This document shows positions 7,455 to 15,288 of a stretch of DNA of 35,993 bases, piece after piece. The notes under the pieces were generated by a model. The model worked only from the letters and a program-made list of their open reading frames with translations. It ran no database searches and had not been told where the DNA came from. Within the stretch, counting starts at the first letter, position 1. Each line of letters begins with the position of its first letter. Source of the stretch: Bacillota bacterium (GTDB lineage: Bacteria > Bacillota > Clostridia > Christensenellales > Aristaeellaceae); NCBI GenBank assembly GCA_023409955.1, contig JAEYQQ010000041.1, positions 1-35,993 of the forward strand, given 5' to 3'. The position numbers and the translations under genes are program-made.

Positions 7455-8675
7455 TTAAAACACACGCACCGTCAAGCCTTCCCGTAAAATGCCAGTGCCA
7501 TTTTCCTCAATATATACATTGTTGCCTACTCTTGAGACAATGGTGACAGGTACAAAGTACTGGCTGATGCCATCCACCACCACTACGCCATCCATCAACG
7601 TTCCCGTCTGCTCATCCGTCTTACTGTAAATACAATCGGCCGGTACCATCATACTGCTGACATACTCGCCGATTTGGGCCTGGCATGTGCGCATGGACAA
7701 AACAGGATACACATCACCAGATACTGTAAGCCTCAGAAGAAGCTCTCCCCCGGTGCGGGTAAAGGATTGAACCGTAGCGTTGACAATAGTGTTTTCAAAC
7801 TGTTCCAGCCTCAGCTGATACGTATTCCCTTGAACGGGGGTCCAATCGGCACTGTTGACAAGCATCAGTACGCCCCAGTCCCGCTCCCGGATGAGCCGGT
7901 AGATTGTCGTGCGGCCCCGCTGCACCACCGTCTTTTGCGGCTTTGCACCATTGATCATCGCTCTTACCTGGGCAGGGCTGATCTGATCAAAATTGCTGGG
8001 GCTTAGCTCTTCATAGCCATCTGTATAAAAGCTGACCAGACTCTCCTGCCCGGCGGCACGCTGCTTGGTGTAGCTTTGAATCCGCTTTTCTTGGGCACTT
8101 TCATCATCATACAGGCGGGTTAAGCGGGTGTCATCTCTATACTTTTCACGTATGTAATCCTGCCTTAAGGTGATCGCCGTATCCAATATGCTCTCCTGAT
8201 TGAGCATATTGCCCTTGGCACCTTGCACCATCTGGCGCACTTCTTTGGCTCGCTGGATAACATCATTCTCCAGCCGGATCATCTTCTGGTCAAAGTTGCT
8301 TTCCTTGGCGAGCAGGTTCCGATGATAGTCCTTGATTTGGTCCCGATAGTTTTGAAGGGTATTGACCTCTTTTTGGCTGTAACCGGAGGAATATACCAGA
8401 CAGATCAGTTCACCCGGAAAAATCTTGCTGCCTTCCTCGGCTATATATTGAATGTTTGTAACGCCATCTTCCTCGTAGGCTGTTTCATTACGAACAACCA
8501 TGGCATCGCCTGGATAACTGAATCCCCGAGGGCCGGAGGAAATCTCAGCCGTTCTGATGCCGTTTGGTACCAAGGTGGTATATATGTACCAACCAGAGAA
8601 GCCCAGTACGGCTAGCACGAATATCACCCGGCCCAAGCCTGTCCGCTTTCGTGCTGGATACCGCTGTCCGTACAT
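7455..8675 (-). CDS. HlyD-like membrane-anchored adaptor protein
   Basis: A 406-residue protein. A basic N-terminus is followed by one transmembrane segment at about residues 16-36, with the rest predicted outside the membrane. A short biotinyl-lipoyl-like beta region (AEEGSKIFPGELICLV) precedes a long alpha-helical hairpin at about residues 100-205. A beta-rich C-terminal half follows. This matches the HlyD/AcrA-type adaptor family found in clostridia just upstream of yggS-sepF. No transporter or outer-membrane partner is next to it. Its place in the division operon suggests a role at the cell envelope, but that is inference. Start ATG at 8675 follows AAAGGAGG. The exact function is unknown. 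Confidence 0.75.
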   Translation of the reverse strand: MYGQRYPARKRTGLGRVIFVLAVLGFSGWYIYTTLVPNGIRTAEISSGPRGFSYPGDAMVVRNETAYEEDGVTNIQYIAEEGSKIFPGELICLVYSSGYSQKEVNTLQNYRDQIKDYHRNLLAKESNFDQKMIRLENDVIQRAKEVRQMVQGAKGNMLNQESILDTAITLRQDYIREKYRDDTRLTRLYDDESAQEKRIQSYTKQRAAGQESLVSFYTDGYEELSPSNFDQISPAQVRAMINGAKPQKTVVQRGRTTIYRLIRERDWGVLMLVNSADWTPVQGNTYQLRLEQFENTIVNATVQSFTRTGGELLLRLTVSGDVYPVLSMRTCQAQIGEYVSSMMVPADCIYSKTDEQTGTLMDGVVVVDGISQYFVPVTIVSRVGNNVYIEENGTGILREGLTVRVF

Positions 8676-8771
8676 GCCGCCCCTCCTTTAGATGAGATTT
8701 TACGGATATTCTTTATGAATTCGCAAAACTCCTGCAACAATTTCAAAACGATTCAAGATTTACATACTTTA

Positions 8772-9512
8772 TCACTGAATACTCTGCTGTTCCACATTTT
8801 TCAGCCTTGCCAGCACTCTTCGTTCCATACGGGATACCTGCATTTGGCTGACGCCCATGCGCCTGGCTGTTTCGCGCTGGCCCAAACGGTGCTCATACCT
8901 TAGCTCCAGCAGTTTCTGTTCCTCAGGGGTCACCAGTTTATACACCCAGTTGATCCAGTCCTTGTGCTCCACGGCATCAAAGCCCGTGTCCTCACCGCCA
9001 AACCGTGCAATCACCCGCTGCTCTTCATCTGGATCCATAGGTGCGTCCAGGAAAAACACATCGGTAGATTTCCGCATTTCCAGCAAAGCCAGCAGGTCTT
9101 CTATGGACATCTGCATCTCCAAGGCAAGCTCAGCCGTAGTAGGATCGCGCATCAATTCCAAGGTCAGTTTTTCACGGGCCTTTTGCATATGATACAGCCT
9201 GTTTTTCGCATCTCTGGGCAAGCGGAGTGCATCGCCCCGATCTCTTATGTAATTGCGGACATCCCCAGCAATGGTAGGCGTAGCATACGTCGCAAAACGT
9301 AGTCCCAGCTCAGGTTTGAACCGTTGGATAGCCTTCATCAGCCCAATGCTGGCCACCTGCTCCAAATCCTCCAGCTCAACGCCGCGGCCCGCAAAACGGC
9401 GGGCGATCTGGCGTGCCAGGGGAAGATAGCCTTCCACCAGCTCCTCCATCAACTCAGGCCGCGGATCTTGCCGGTATTCCACCAACAGCGGCACCAATCT
9501 TTCATCCTTCAT
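8772..9512 (-). CDS. SigB/SigF/SigG family RNA polymerase sigma factor
   Basis: A 246-residue sigma-70-type factor of the small B/F/G group. Region 2 spans about residues 25-95, including the core-binding and -10-recognising block (LEQVASIGLMKAIQRF, then FATYATPTIAGDVRNYIRD). Region 3 is at about 100-150 and region 4 at about 190-238, with a helix-turn-helix around GQRETARRMGVSQMQVSR. It could be a sporulation-type or stress-type factor; no sporulation gene is nearby, so the subtype is not assigned. The gene lies 10 bases after an anti-sigma-like gene, the usual regulatory pairing, but no anti-anti-sigma gene is present. ATG at 9512 follows AAGGAGG. Confidence 0.9.
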   Translation of the reverse strand: MKDERLVPLLVEYRQDPRPELMEELVEGYLPLARQIARRFAGRGVELEDLEQVASIGLMKAIQRFKPELGLRFATYATPTIAGDVRNYIRDRGDALRLPRDAKNRLYHMQKAREKLTLELMRDPTTAELALEMQMSIEDLLALLEMRKSTDVFFLDAPMDPDEEQRVIARFGGEDTGFDAVEHKDWINWVYKLVTPEEQKLLELRYEHRLGQRETARRMGVSQMQVSRMERRVLARLKNVEQQSIQ

Positions 9513-9522
9513 AAAAGCCTCC

Positions 9523-9918
9523 TTACTGCGCGTGAATCGGCAGCGTCAGAGACACCGAACGGATACACACCCCATCTTCCTCAAGTTCTACCTTGGGAAT
9601 CAGGGTTTCCAGAATCCCGCGTGTCACATCCAGGTCCATTTCCTCACAGGACTGGCATTCTTGGTCAAAATCGCAAGTAAACACAGTACAAACCGCATTT
9701 TCCTTCAAGTGACAGACAATTGTGACACACTTTACCTTTCTGGGCTGGTGAAGCAGAAAGTCACAAGTCTCATCCGCCGCGGTACGCAAATCGTCCACCA
9801 AGTCAATACCAAGCCCCATCAGGGCACCTGCTCCACCCAAAGCCATGCGAACCACTAGCATCCAATCTGGATCGGCCGGCACCGTCAACGTTAAGCAGTT
9901 TTCCTGCGCTTGTATCAT
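9523..9918 (-). CDS. Anti-sigma-factor-like protein with degenerate GHKL ATPase fold
   Basis: A 131-residue protein with the size, position and N-terminal pattern of SpoIIAB/RsbW kinases (LTLTVPADPDWMLVVRMALGG-like start, then LVDDLRTAADET). The ATP-binding features are eroded. The N-box asparagine expected after the glutamate is aspartate in ADETCD. The DxGxG loop is absent, replaced by a Cys-rich stretch CDFDQECQSCEE near residue 84. No second glycine motif is visible. It is probably a sigma-binding partner of the factor at 8772 that does not act as a kinase, or a redox- or metal-sensing variant. Both are inference. The start ATG at 9918 has an AAAGGAA site upstream. Homology is moderate only. 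Confidence 0.65.
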   Translation of the reverse strand: MIQAQENCLTLTVPADPDWMLVVRMALGGAGALMGLGIDLVDDLRTAADETCDFLLHQPRKVKCVTIVCHLKENAVCTVFTCDFDQECQSCEEMDLDVTRGILETLIPKVELEEDGVCIRSVSLTLPIHAQ

Positions 9919-9981
9919 ATGCAGCGTTCCTTTCTTGGCAATTACTGTGCTTTTTTTGCGAAAAACGCAGTCAGAAACAGT

Positions 9982-10743
9982 TTATCTTAACACATCCAGC
10001 AATAATTTTGCAAGTAAAAGGGCTAGTACCGCCACTAGCATCCAGCGTATGAAGCCTGCACCACGGCGTATGGTTATACCGGCGCCAAGATATCCACCTG
10101 CCATAGCGCAAAGCGCTGCGGGCAACCCCAGCAGAAACAGCACCTGTCCCTTTGACAAAAGCGTTGCAAGAGCAGCCGCATTGCTGGCCAGATTGACGAT
10201 TTTCGCGGTTCCGCTGGCATTAACCGCCTCAAGGCCCAGGAACATTGTAAACAAAAGGATTAGAAACGTCCCTGTCCCAGGCCCTACCAACCCATCATAA
10301 AAACCGATGAGAAGGCCTGTGACAAAGCTGAATGGAATGATCTTACTTTGCGGGATACGCAGCTTAGGTGACATAGAGTCACGCCGGCGAAGCACAATGG
10401 CAGCCACCAAAGGAATGATGGATATGACCATAATTTTCATGATATCGCCCGGGATCCTTTGCATCACCAGCACACCCAATGCGCTTCCAGGCAGCGCACC
10501 CAGCACAGCAGATAGCGCCACCGGCCAGTTTACCTGCTTTGCTTTGCCATAGCGGATGGAAGCCACTAGCGTACCCAACGCTGCAGATAATTTGTTGGTG
10601 CCGGCTGCCAATGTAACAGGTAGTCCGGCCAGATAATAAGCCGGCAGAGAAATCAGCCCGCCGCCGCCGGCCACACTGTCGATAAAGCCCGCCAGCAGGG
10701 CCATGGGGCAAACGATCAGAAACATTTCCAAAGTCACTTGCAT
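9982..10743 (-). CDS. TauE/SafE (TSUP) family sulfite-exporter-like permease
   Basis: About 253 residues with seven or eight hydrophobic segments arranged as two related halves. Each half begins with the family motif: GFIDSVAGGGGLISLP near the N-terminus and GFYDGLVGPGTGTFL in the middle. TSUP proteins move sulfite, sulfonates, sulfoacetate or other organic anions across the inner membrane, and specificity cannot be read here. The ATG at 10743 is used: GGGAG lies 7 bases upstream, and the longer frame to 10809 would run into the terminator hairpin of the aspartate kinase gene. The gene stands apart from the sigma operon by 63 bases. Confidence 0.85.
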   Translation of the reverse strand: MQVTLEMFLIVCPMALLAGFIDSVAGGGGLISLPAYYLAGLPVTLAAGTNKLSAALGTLVASIRYGKAKQVNWPVALSAVLGALPGSALGVLVMQRIPGDIMKIMVISIIPLVAAIVLRRRDSMSPKLRIPQSKIIPFSFVTGLLIGFYDGLVGPGTGTFLILLFTMFLGLEAVNASGTAKIVNLASNAAALATLLSKGQVLFLLGLPAALCAMAGGYLGAGITIRRGAGFIRWMLVAVLALLLAKLLLDVLR

Positions 10744-10804
10744 AACGCTTCTCCCGACATTAACACCGAAAGACCGGTGCATCTTATTTGCCATAAAAGG
10801 AAAA

Positions 10805-10825
10805 TGCAAGCATCATCAGCTTGCA
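10805..10825 (-). terminator. Probable terminator after the aspartate kinase gene
   Basis: TGCAAGC (10819-10825 on the complementary read) pairs with 10805-10811 around a 7-base loop. On the minus strand it is followed by TTTTCCTTTTA. It lies 50 bases after the aspartate kinase stop codon. Confidence 0.6.
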
Positions 10826-10874
10826 TAGTAAGACAGCAGGCAGCCTGTTCAGTGGAATATCATTCCATAAACAG

Positions 10875-12194
10875 CTATTCTTTTACAAATTCATGATAGA
10901 TGGCGCGGATGGTCTGCTCAAAATCAGAATCATTTACACCCACAATAATGGAAAGCTCACTGGACCCTTGATCAATCATCCGCACATTGATGCCAGAGCG
11001 GCTCATGGCACCGAACAAACGTGCTGCAGTACCGCAGTTGTGTACCATGCCACGGCCTACGGTTGCGATGACGGCCATGTTGTCATGAATGGTAATGGTA
11101 TCTGGTTCTGCCAGTTCAACAATACGGTTGATAATGGCTTCACGGCATTTTTGCAGGGCGTCATGATGCACCACAACACACATCGTATCGATGCCGGTGG
11201 GCATATGCTCAAAGGATAGGTTCTGCTCTTCAATGGCCTGCATAACCCTGCGGGCAAAACCCACTTCCGTATTCATCATGGCTTTTTCCACAGAGATTAC
11301 AGCAAAGCCTTTCTTGCCAGCCACCCCTGTAATGACATAAGGATTTTCCTTCTCCACTTTGCCAAAGCGTATATAGGTACCCGGATGCTCGGGGCAGTTG
11401 GTATTCCTGATATTGGTTGGGATTCCCGCCCTATGCACCGGAAAAACAGAATCCTCATGCAGCACAGTAGCGCCCATATAAGAAAGCTCCCGAAGTTCCT
11501 GATAGGTAATGCTTTCAATTTCTTTGGCACCGGGCACAATCCGGGGATCAGCCATTAAGAAACCTGAAACATCCGTCCAGTTTTCATACACTTCAGCGCA
11601 GACTGCCCTGGCTACAATCGCACCGGAAATGTCACTGCCGCCCCGGGAAAAAGTACGTATCCTGCCATCAGGGGTTGACCCATAAAAGCCGGGAATCACG
11701 GCTGCTTTCGTTTCCGAAAGCCTGGCGGAGAGCACTTCCTGTGTCTTTTCGCTGTCAAAGGTTCCATCTGCACGAAAAAAGATAACCTGTGCAGCATCAA
11801 CAAATGACATATCCAGATAGTCGGCCAATAAGAGACCATTTAAATATTCACCACGACTGGCAGTATAATCAGCCGAAGCACCATTGGCAATTGCTTCATT
11901 AATGGTATCCAGCTCTGTGCCAAGGTCGATGGAAAGACCGAGCTCTTCGGCAATGTCCATGTACCGGGCAGCGATCAGGTCAAATGCCTCCTGATAATCT
12001 TCACCTGCCGCACATAGGCGATGGCAGCGGTACAAAAGGTCCGTCACCTTGTCATCTTTGTCAAATCGACGGCCAGGCGCGCTGGGCACAACAAATACAC
12101 GTTCAGGATCCATACGAACAATCGCCCGGACTTTTTCGAACTGGCCTGCATCCGCAAGGGAGCTTCCGCCAAATTTCGCTACTTTAATTCCCAT
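10875..12194 (-). CDS. Aspartate kinase
   Basis: A 439-residue monofunctional aspartokinase that phosphorylates aspartate, the first step to lysine, threonine, methionine and diaminopimelate. The N-terminal amino-acid kinase domain starts with KFGGSSLADA, with further conserved blocks SRGEYLNG, FSRGGSDISGAIVA and NWTDVSGFLMADPRIV. Two C-terminal ACT domains follow (from about GVAGKKGFAVIS and from about NMAVIATVGRGM), which usually carry lysine or threonine feedback control. The start ATG at 12194 lies after GGAGGGTG; the frame to 12275 lacks a ribosome site. No lysine riboswitch or T-box was recognised in the short leader. It stands alone between two terminators. Confidence 0.94.
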   Translation of the reverse strand: MGIKVAKFGGSSLADAGQFEKVRAIVRMDPERVFVVPSAPGRRFDKDDKVTDLLYRCHRLCAAGEDYQEAFDLIAARYMDIAEELGLSIDLGTELDTINEAIANGASADYTASRGEYLNGLLLADYLDMSFVDAAQVIFFRADGTFDSEKTQEVLSARLSETKAAVIPGFYGSTPDGRIRTFSRGGSDISGAIVARAVCAEVYENWTDVSGFLMADPRIVPGAKEIESITYQELRELSYMGATVLHEDSVFPVHRAGIPTNIRNTNCPEHPGTYIRFGKVEKENPYVITGVAGKKGFAVISVEKAMMNTEVGFARRVMQAIEEQNLSFEHMPTGIDTMCVVVHHDALQKCREAIINRIVELAEPDTITIHDNMAVIATVGRGMVHNCGTAARLFGAMSRSGINVRMIDQGSSELSIIVGVNDSDFEQTIRAIYHEFVKE

Positions 12195-12286
12195 TTCTTC
12201 ACCCTCCACAAAGAAAGACGCGCCCCTTGCGCCATACAGGTTATTGTAACGAAGGGACCTATCAAAGTCAATCACTGCTTATGAAA

Positions 12287-12318
12287 AAACCATCTCCCAA
12301 ACAAATGGGCGATGGTTT
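12287..12318 (-). terminator. Intrinsic terminator after the GNAT gene at 12348
   Basis: A 13-bp stem with one mismatch (12306-12318 with 12287-12299) and a 6-base loop. It is followed on the minus strand by TTTTTT and ends the acetyltransferase transcript before the aspartate kinase gene. Confidence 0.8.
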
Positions 12319-12347
12319 ATGGTATGCTTCAAAAAAGCCCTGGGTGT

Positions 12348-12869
12348 TCAGGCCTGAAGGCATAGCCCAAGGGCCACCACATCATGATATGCCCCCTCAC
12401 GCCACAATTCGCCTTTGAACAATCCTTCCTTGACGAATCCGCACTTTTCATAACAGGAGATGGCCTGCTGGTTAAAAGCAAACACCATGAGTTTGAGCTT
12501 GTGCAGATTCATCTCTTCCCCAGCAAAGCGAATCAGAAGCCGCAGCGCATCCGCGCCATACCCATTCCCGCGAAACGCTTGGTCGCCAATCATGATGCCA
12601 ATTTCCGCCACGCGGTTCTTCCAATCCACACGGGTGAAGCCGCACCGGCCAATCAGCTGCTTCTGTAGTGTCTCGATGGCAAATTGGTATTCACCGCGGG
12701 TAAAGCTAGTCTGCTGGTCCAAATAGCGGGCCTCATCCTCCAAAGAGGAGGGATACAATATACCAGAGGACATACCACGCATGGTGGTATAATCATTCAT
12801 GAACGCCCAATGAGCCTCTACATCCCCACGCTCAAATGCCCGAAGTCGAACCAATGCTCCTTGATACAT
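12348..12869 (-). CDS. GNAT family N-acetyltransferase (RimJ/RimL type)
   Basis: A 173-residue acetyltransferase. The N-terminal part reads VRLRAFERGDVEAHWAFMND, typical of the RimJ/RimL/SpeG branch. The acetyl-CoA-binding motif A region has RGNGYGADALRLLIRFA (the R/QxxGxG/A signature). It ends with the motif B segment NQQAISCYEKCGFVKEG. Substrates of this branch include ribosomal protein N-termini, polyamines and small antibiotics; none can be assigned here. The next upstream gene at 12952 is a second member of the same family, so the two may have arisen by duplication and divergence. Confidence 0.88.
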   Translation of the reverse strand: MYQGALVRLRAFERGDVEAHWAFMNDYTTMRGMSSGILYPSSLEDEARYLDQQTSFTRGEYQFAIETLQKQLIGRCGFTRVDWKNRVAEIGIMIGDQAFRGNGYGADALRLLIRFAGEEMNLHKLKLMVFAFNQQAISCYEKCGFVKEGLFKGELWREGAYHDVVALGLCLQA

Positions 12870-12951
12870 TCATCTGCCTCTTCCAGCCGCCGGTATGTAG
12901 CCGGCGTGCTCAAGATATCCTTTGCATTATCCTGCATCAATTTGCCCTTGC

Positions 12952-13503
12952 TTATTCCTGGCGTGTTTTCTCCCATTCCTCCCGAAGAATGCTCATTAAA
13001 ACTACATCCATAAAAGCACCGTTGCAATATCTGGCCTTACGTTTAACGCCTTCCTTTACAAATCCAGCCTTTTCATAGCAAGCTATGGCCCTTTCATTGC
13101 CGCTGTATACATGAAGATCCAACCGCATCAACCCAAGCTTTAAAAAGGCAAAATCACATAAGAGCCTGAGTGCTTCTTCACCAATGCCTTTTCCTCTATT
13201 GTCACTTCTGCCAATCACCATGCCTACTGTTGCGCAGCGGTCAATCCAGTTGATATCCATCAAATCTGCCTGGCCCAAGTAATCCTGGGTGTATTTATCA
13301 GCGATGACAAAGCTAGCCTCGCGGCGGCTACCGCTTAAGCGTGATTCCAGAAAATCATCGCTGTTTCTCACCGTTTGCGGCCAGATAAACAGATCACCAA
13401 GATATTTCGTAGTCTCTGCATCATTGACCCAAGCAGTAATAAAAGGCAGGTCGTCCCTTCGGTACTCCCGCAGCATAATATTCTTCCCAAACAAATGCGG
13501 CAT
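12952..13503 (-). CDS. GNAT family N-acetyltransferase (RimJ/RimL type), second copy
   Basis: A 183-residue acetyltransferase with the same architecture as its neighbour. It opens with LREYRRDDLPFITAWVNDAE, has the acetyl-CoA motif DNRGKGIGEEALRLLCDFA, and ends with NERAIACYEKAGFVKEG. Similarity with the gene at 12348 is clearest in the last third, where both read YEKxGFVKEG. They are separated by 82 bp and probably share a transcript ending at 12287. The ATG at 13503 is used; upstream ribosome-site bases are GGGGTG. The substrate is unknown. Confidence 0.87.
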   Translation of the reverse strand: MPHLFGKNIMLREYRRDDLPFITAWVNDAETTKYLGDLFIWPQTVRNSDDFLESRLSGSRREASFVIADKYTQDYLGQADLMDINWIDRCATVGMVIGRSDNRGKGIGEEALRLLCDFAFLKLGLMRLDLHVYSGNERAIACYEKAGFVKEGVKRKARYCNGAFMDVVLMSILREEWEKTRQE

Positions 13504-13589
13504 GATATCACCCCTTCATTACGTATCAATCACATAATCGAAAAAACCGGCGGGATACGGCCTGCGCATCCCGCCAGTTATGACATCCG

Positions 13590-14015
13590 TCAATGATTGC
13601 AACCACAAGCACCGCCGCAGCCACCAGTGGACTGATGATCGTGATCATGGCCGCAGCTGCAACCATCCCCTTGATCATCACAGCTGCAATTGCCGCAGCA
13701 GCCGTCTTCAAAATCTAAAGAACCCCGTACGGACTCTGTCATATATTTCTGAAAAACAGCCTGAATGATATCGTCTTCCGTTACCACCTCAAAAGATAGC
13801 TCTCCTTCTGGAGAATTGGAAAGGCGTGTAATCAGCAGCTGTTCTTCATCGTTCTCATTGTTCTCCAGCTCCACCAGCACCACATACTCCTGGCCTGCAT
13901 ACGGCAGTACGGCGCCATAGCGGAAACGGTACACCTTGCCATCGGGAGCGGTCAGCTCAACCACGGCATCGGCAATCGCCTGGGAATCAATCTCCTCATG
14001 GGGGTTATTCGTCAT
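13590..14015 (-). CDS. DUF1292 protein with a Cys/His-rich C-terminal tail
   Basis: A 141-residue protein. About residues 17-100 form a DUF1292 (YrzB-type) domain: a beta-rich stretch VVELTAPDGKVYRFRYGAV, EYVVLVELE, an acidic NNENDEEQ loop, then EVVTEDDIIQAVFQKYM. The last 40 residues carry nine cysteines and four histidines in CxC, CSCGHDHDH and CGGACGCNH arrangements, suggesting metal binding. It starts inside the end of the preceding gene: the ATG at 14015 lies 8 bases upstream of the TAA of the ruvX-DUF1292 gene, in another frame, with GAGGA upstream. Longer frames to 14066 have no signal. DUF1292 function is unknown. The tail could hold zinc or copper; this is inference. Confidence 0.82.
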   Translation of the reverse strand: MTNNPHEEIDSQAIADAVVELTAPDGKVYRFRYGAVLPYAGQEYVVLVELENNENDEEQLLITRLSNSPEGELSFEVVTEDDIIQAVFQKYMTESVRGSLDFEDGCCGNCSCDDQGDGCSCGHDHDHQSTGGCGGACGCNH

Positions 14016-14769
14016 CTTCGTCCTCATCCTCACCGTCCTGGGGGATCGCGTCATCCTCTTCCTCAACGGCGGCTACAAATTTTTCAAACACTGCCTGGAG
14101 CACATCATCATCCTCGATGGTGACGTAGCAATCTTCACCCTTGTCATCCTTCTCCATCTTGAGAATGACGACTTCGCCCTCTTCATTTTCTTCATCTTCT
14201 TGGGCGGCCATCAGTACGATATAATAATCGCCTTCATGTTCAACGGTCATCAGGTGCTCAAACTCAACAGCTTTGCCCTGCTCATCCACCAATTCAATGA
14301 TATTGCCGTTGCTTTCCATGGTTATGTCCTCGCTTTTTTGATTTCTATCGACAGGCATTTCGCCGCTGTCGAGCCATTGTTGCAAAATAACGGCTGCCGC
14401 CACCTTATCCACTGTACCTCGGCGGTCTTCTCTGCGCATGCCGCCGTCCAGCAGCGCTTTTTCCGCAGTTACGGTTGAAAGCCGTTCATCCTGATACAAT
14501 ACATGGAGCCCTGCCTTTTCCAACTCACCGCCCAAAGCACGAACCTTTTGGGCCTGGCCACCCTCGCTGCCGTCCATATTCTTGGGAAGACCGCAAAGTA
14601 CAAGATGGGTATCATATTCCTGACAAAGAGACAGAATATGGCGCACATCCGGGCCATAGCCAACACGGCGGTAGACGGATACAGGCTGGGCAATGCACCG
14701 GTTCGGATCACTTACCGCAATGCCGATGCGTACATCTCCCACATCCAGTGCCAGTATCCGTTCGTTCAT
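14005..14769 (-). CDS. ruvX: RuvX/YqgF RNase H-fold nuclease fused in frame to a DUF1292 domain
   Basis: One open frame of 254 codons. Residues 1-140 are RuvX/YqgF, a putative Holliday-junction resolvase or rRNA 5'-end processing nuclease. They show D9 in LALDVGDVRIG, the LCGLPKNMDGSEG block, the DERLST motif at 94-99 and the late aspartate D121 in DKVAAAVIL. Residues 151-254 are a complete DUF1292 domain with the pattern IIELVDEQGK, YYIVLMAAQE, DDDVLQAVFEKF, ending in a strongly acidic tail. In most Bacillota ruvX and the DUF1292 gene are separate neighbours after ireB. Here no stop separates them. An internal ATG at 14319 (residue 151) has GAGGA eight bases upstream, so DUF1292 may also be made separately. 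Confidence 0.88.
   Translation of the reverse strand: MNERILALDVGDVRIGIAVSDPNRCIAQPVSVYRRVGYGPDVRHILSLCQEYDTHLVLCGLPKNMDGSEGGQAQKVRALGGELEKAGLHVLYQDERLSTVTAEKALLDGGMRREDRRGTVDKVAAAVILQQWLDSGEMPVDRNQKSEDITMESNGNIIELVDEQGKAVEFEHLMTVEHEGDYYIVLMAAQEDEENEEGEVVILKMEKDDKGEDCYVTIEDDDVLQAVFEKFVAAVEEEDDAIPQDGEDEDEDDE
14317..14331 (-). promoter_or_regulatory. Internal ribosome site and start codon for the DUF1292 part
   Basis: GCGAGGA ends 8 bases before the ATG at 14319, inside the ruvX-DUF1292 frame and exactly at the boundary between the two domains. It would allow free DUF1292 protein (104 residues) to be made alongside the fusion. Confidence 0.6.
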
Positions 14770-14916
14770 GGAATCCTCCCTGAAAATAATCGAAGGCTTC
14801 CTCCGCCAAAGGGTTACCCCTTTATACTATGCCGAAAAAGGAGCTTTCCTTACCCGGCTATCAGCATGCAAGGCGGTGTGGAATGCCTTCGGGTTACTGC
14901 ATCACCTGAACTCCGG

Positions 14917-15183
14917 TTAACCGTTAACCGCCTGACCGGAGAGATAAAACCTAACCACTTCCTCCAGAAGCTCATCCCGCTCAATACGGCAGATCATACT
15001 GCGGGCCTGGTTATGGCTGGTAATGTAGGTGGGGTCACCGGATATCAGATAGCCTACGATCTGGGTAATGGGATCGTAGCCCTTTGCCTGCAGCGCCCGA
15101 TATACATACCGGAGAATCTCATTGGCTTTATTTCCGCTATCTGTAAGCGGGGGTAGCTTAGTCGTTTCAAATGCGTCGGGCAT
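14917..15183 (-). CDS. ireB: IreB family regulatory phosphoprotein
   Basis: An 88-residue protein of the DUF965/IreB family. The N-terminal FETTKLP segment carries the paired threonines in the place where the serine/threonine kinase IreK phosphorylates IreB in Enterococcus faecalis. The rest matches the family: ILRYVYRALQAKGYDPITQIVGYLISGDPTYITSHN and RSMICRIERDELLEEVVRFYL. IreB modulates cephalosporin tolerance there; the role in clostridia is untested. Start ATG at 15183 follows GGGAGGGAGA. It is the first gene of the ireB-ruvX-DUF1292 cluster. The 147-bp gap to ruvX holds no recognised element. Confidence 0.93.
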   Translation of the reverse strand: MPDAFETTKLPPLTDSGNKANEILRYVYRALQAKGYDPITQIVGYLISGDPTYITSHNQARSMICRIERDELLEEVVRFYLSGQAVNG

Positions 15184-15288
15184 TGGTCTCCCTCCCTTCC
15201 CTGACCTGAAACCATTATACATCAGCAACAACGTTTTTTCAACGACGCTTTCCCAATTTCTTCATATATTTGCATGAAAGCCACACAT

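Noticed and set aside
12195..12286. Lysine riboswitch or T-box before the aspartate kinase gene
   Set aside because: The leader is under 100 bases and shows neither a T-box sequence nor the multi-stem lysine element.
12818..13027. A short minus-strand frame between the two GNAT genes, with a possible start giving a 39-residue peptide
   Set aside because: It overlaps both neighbours' ends, has only a weak ribosome site and no family; kept as unlikely.
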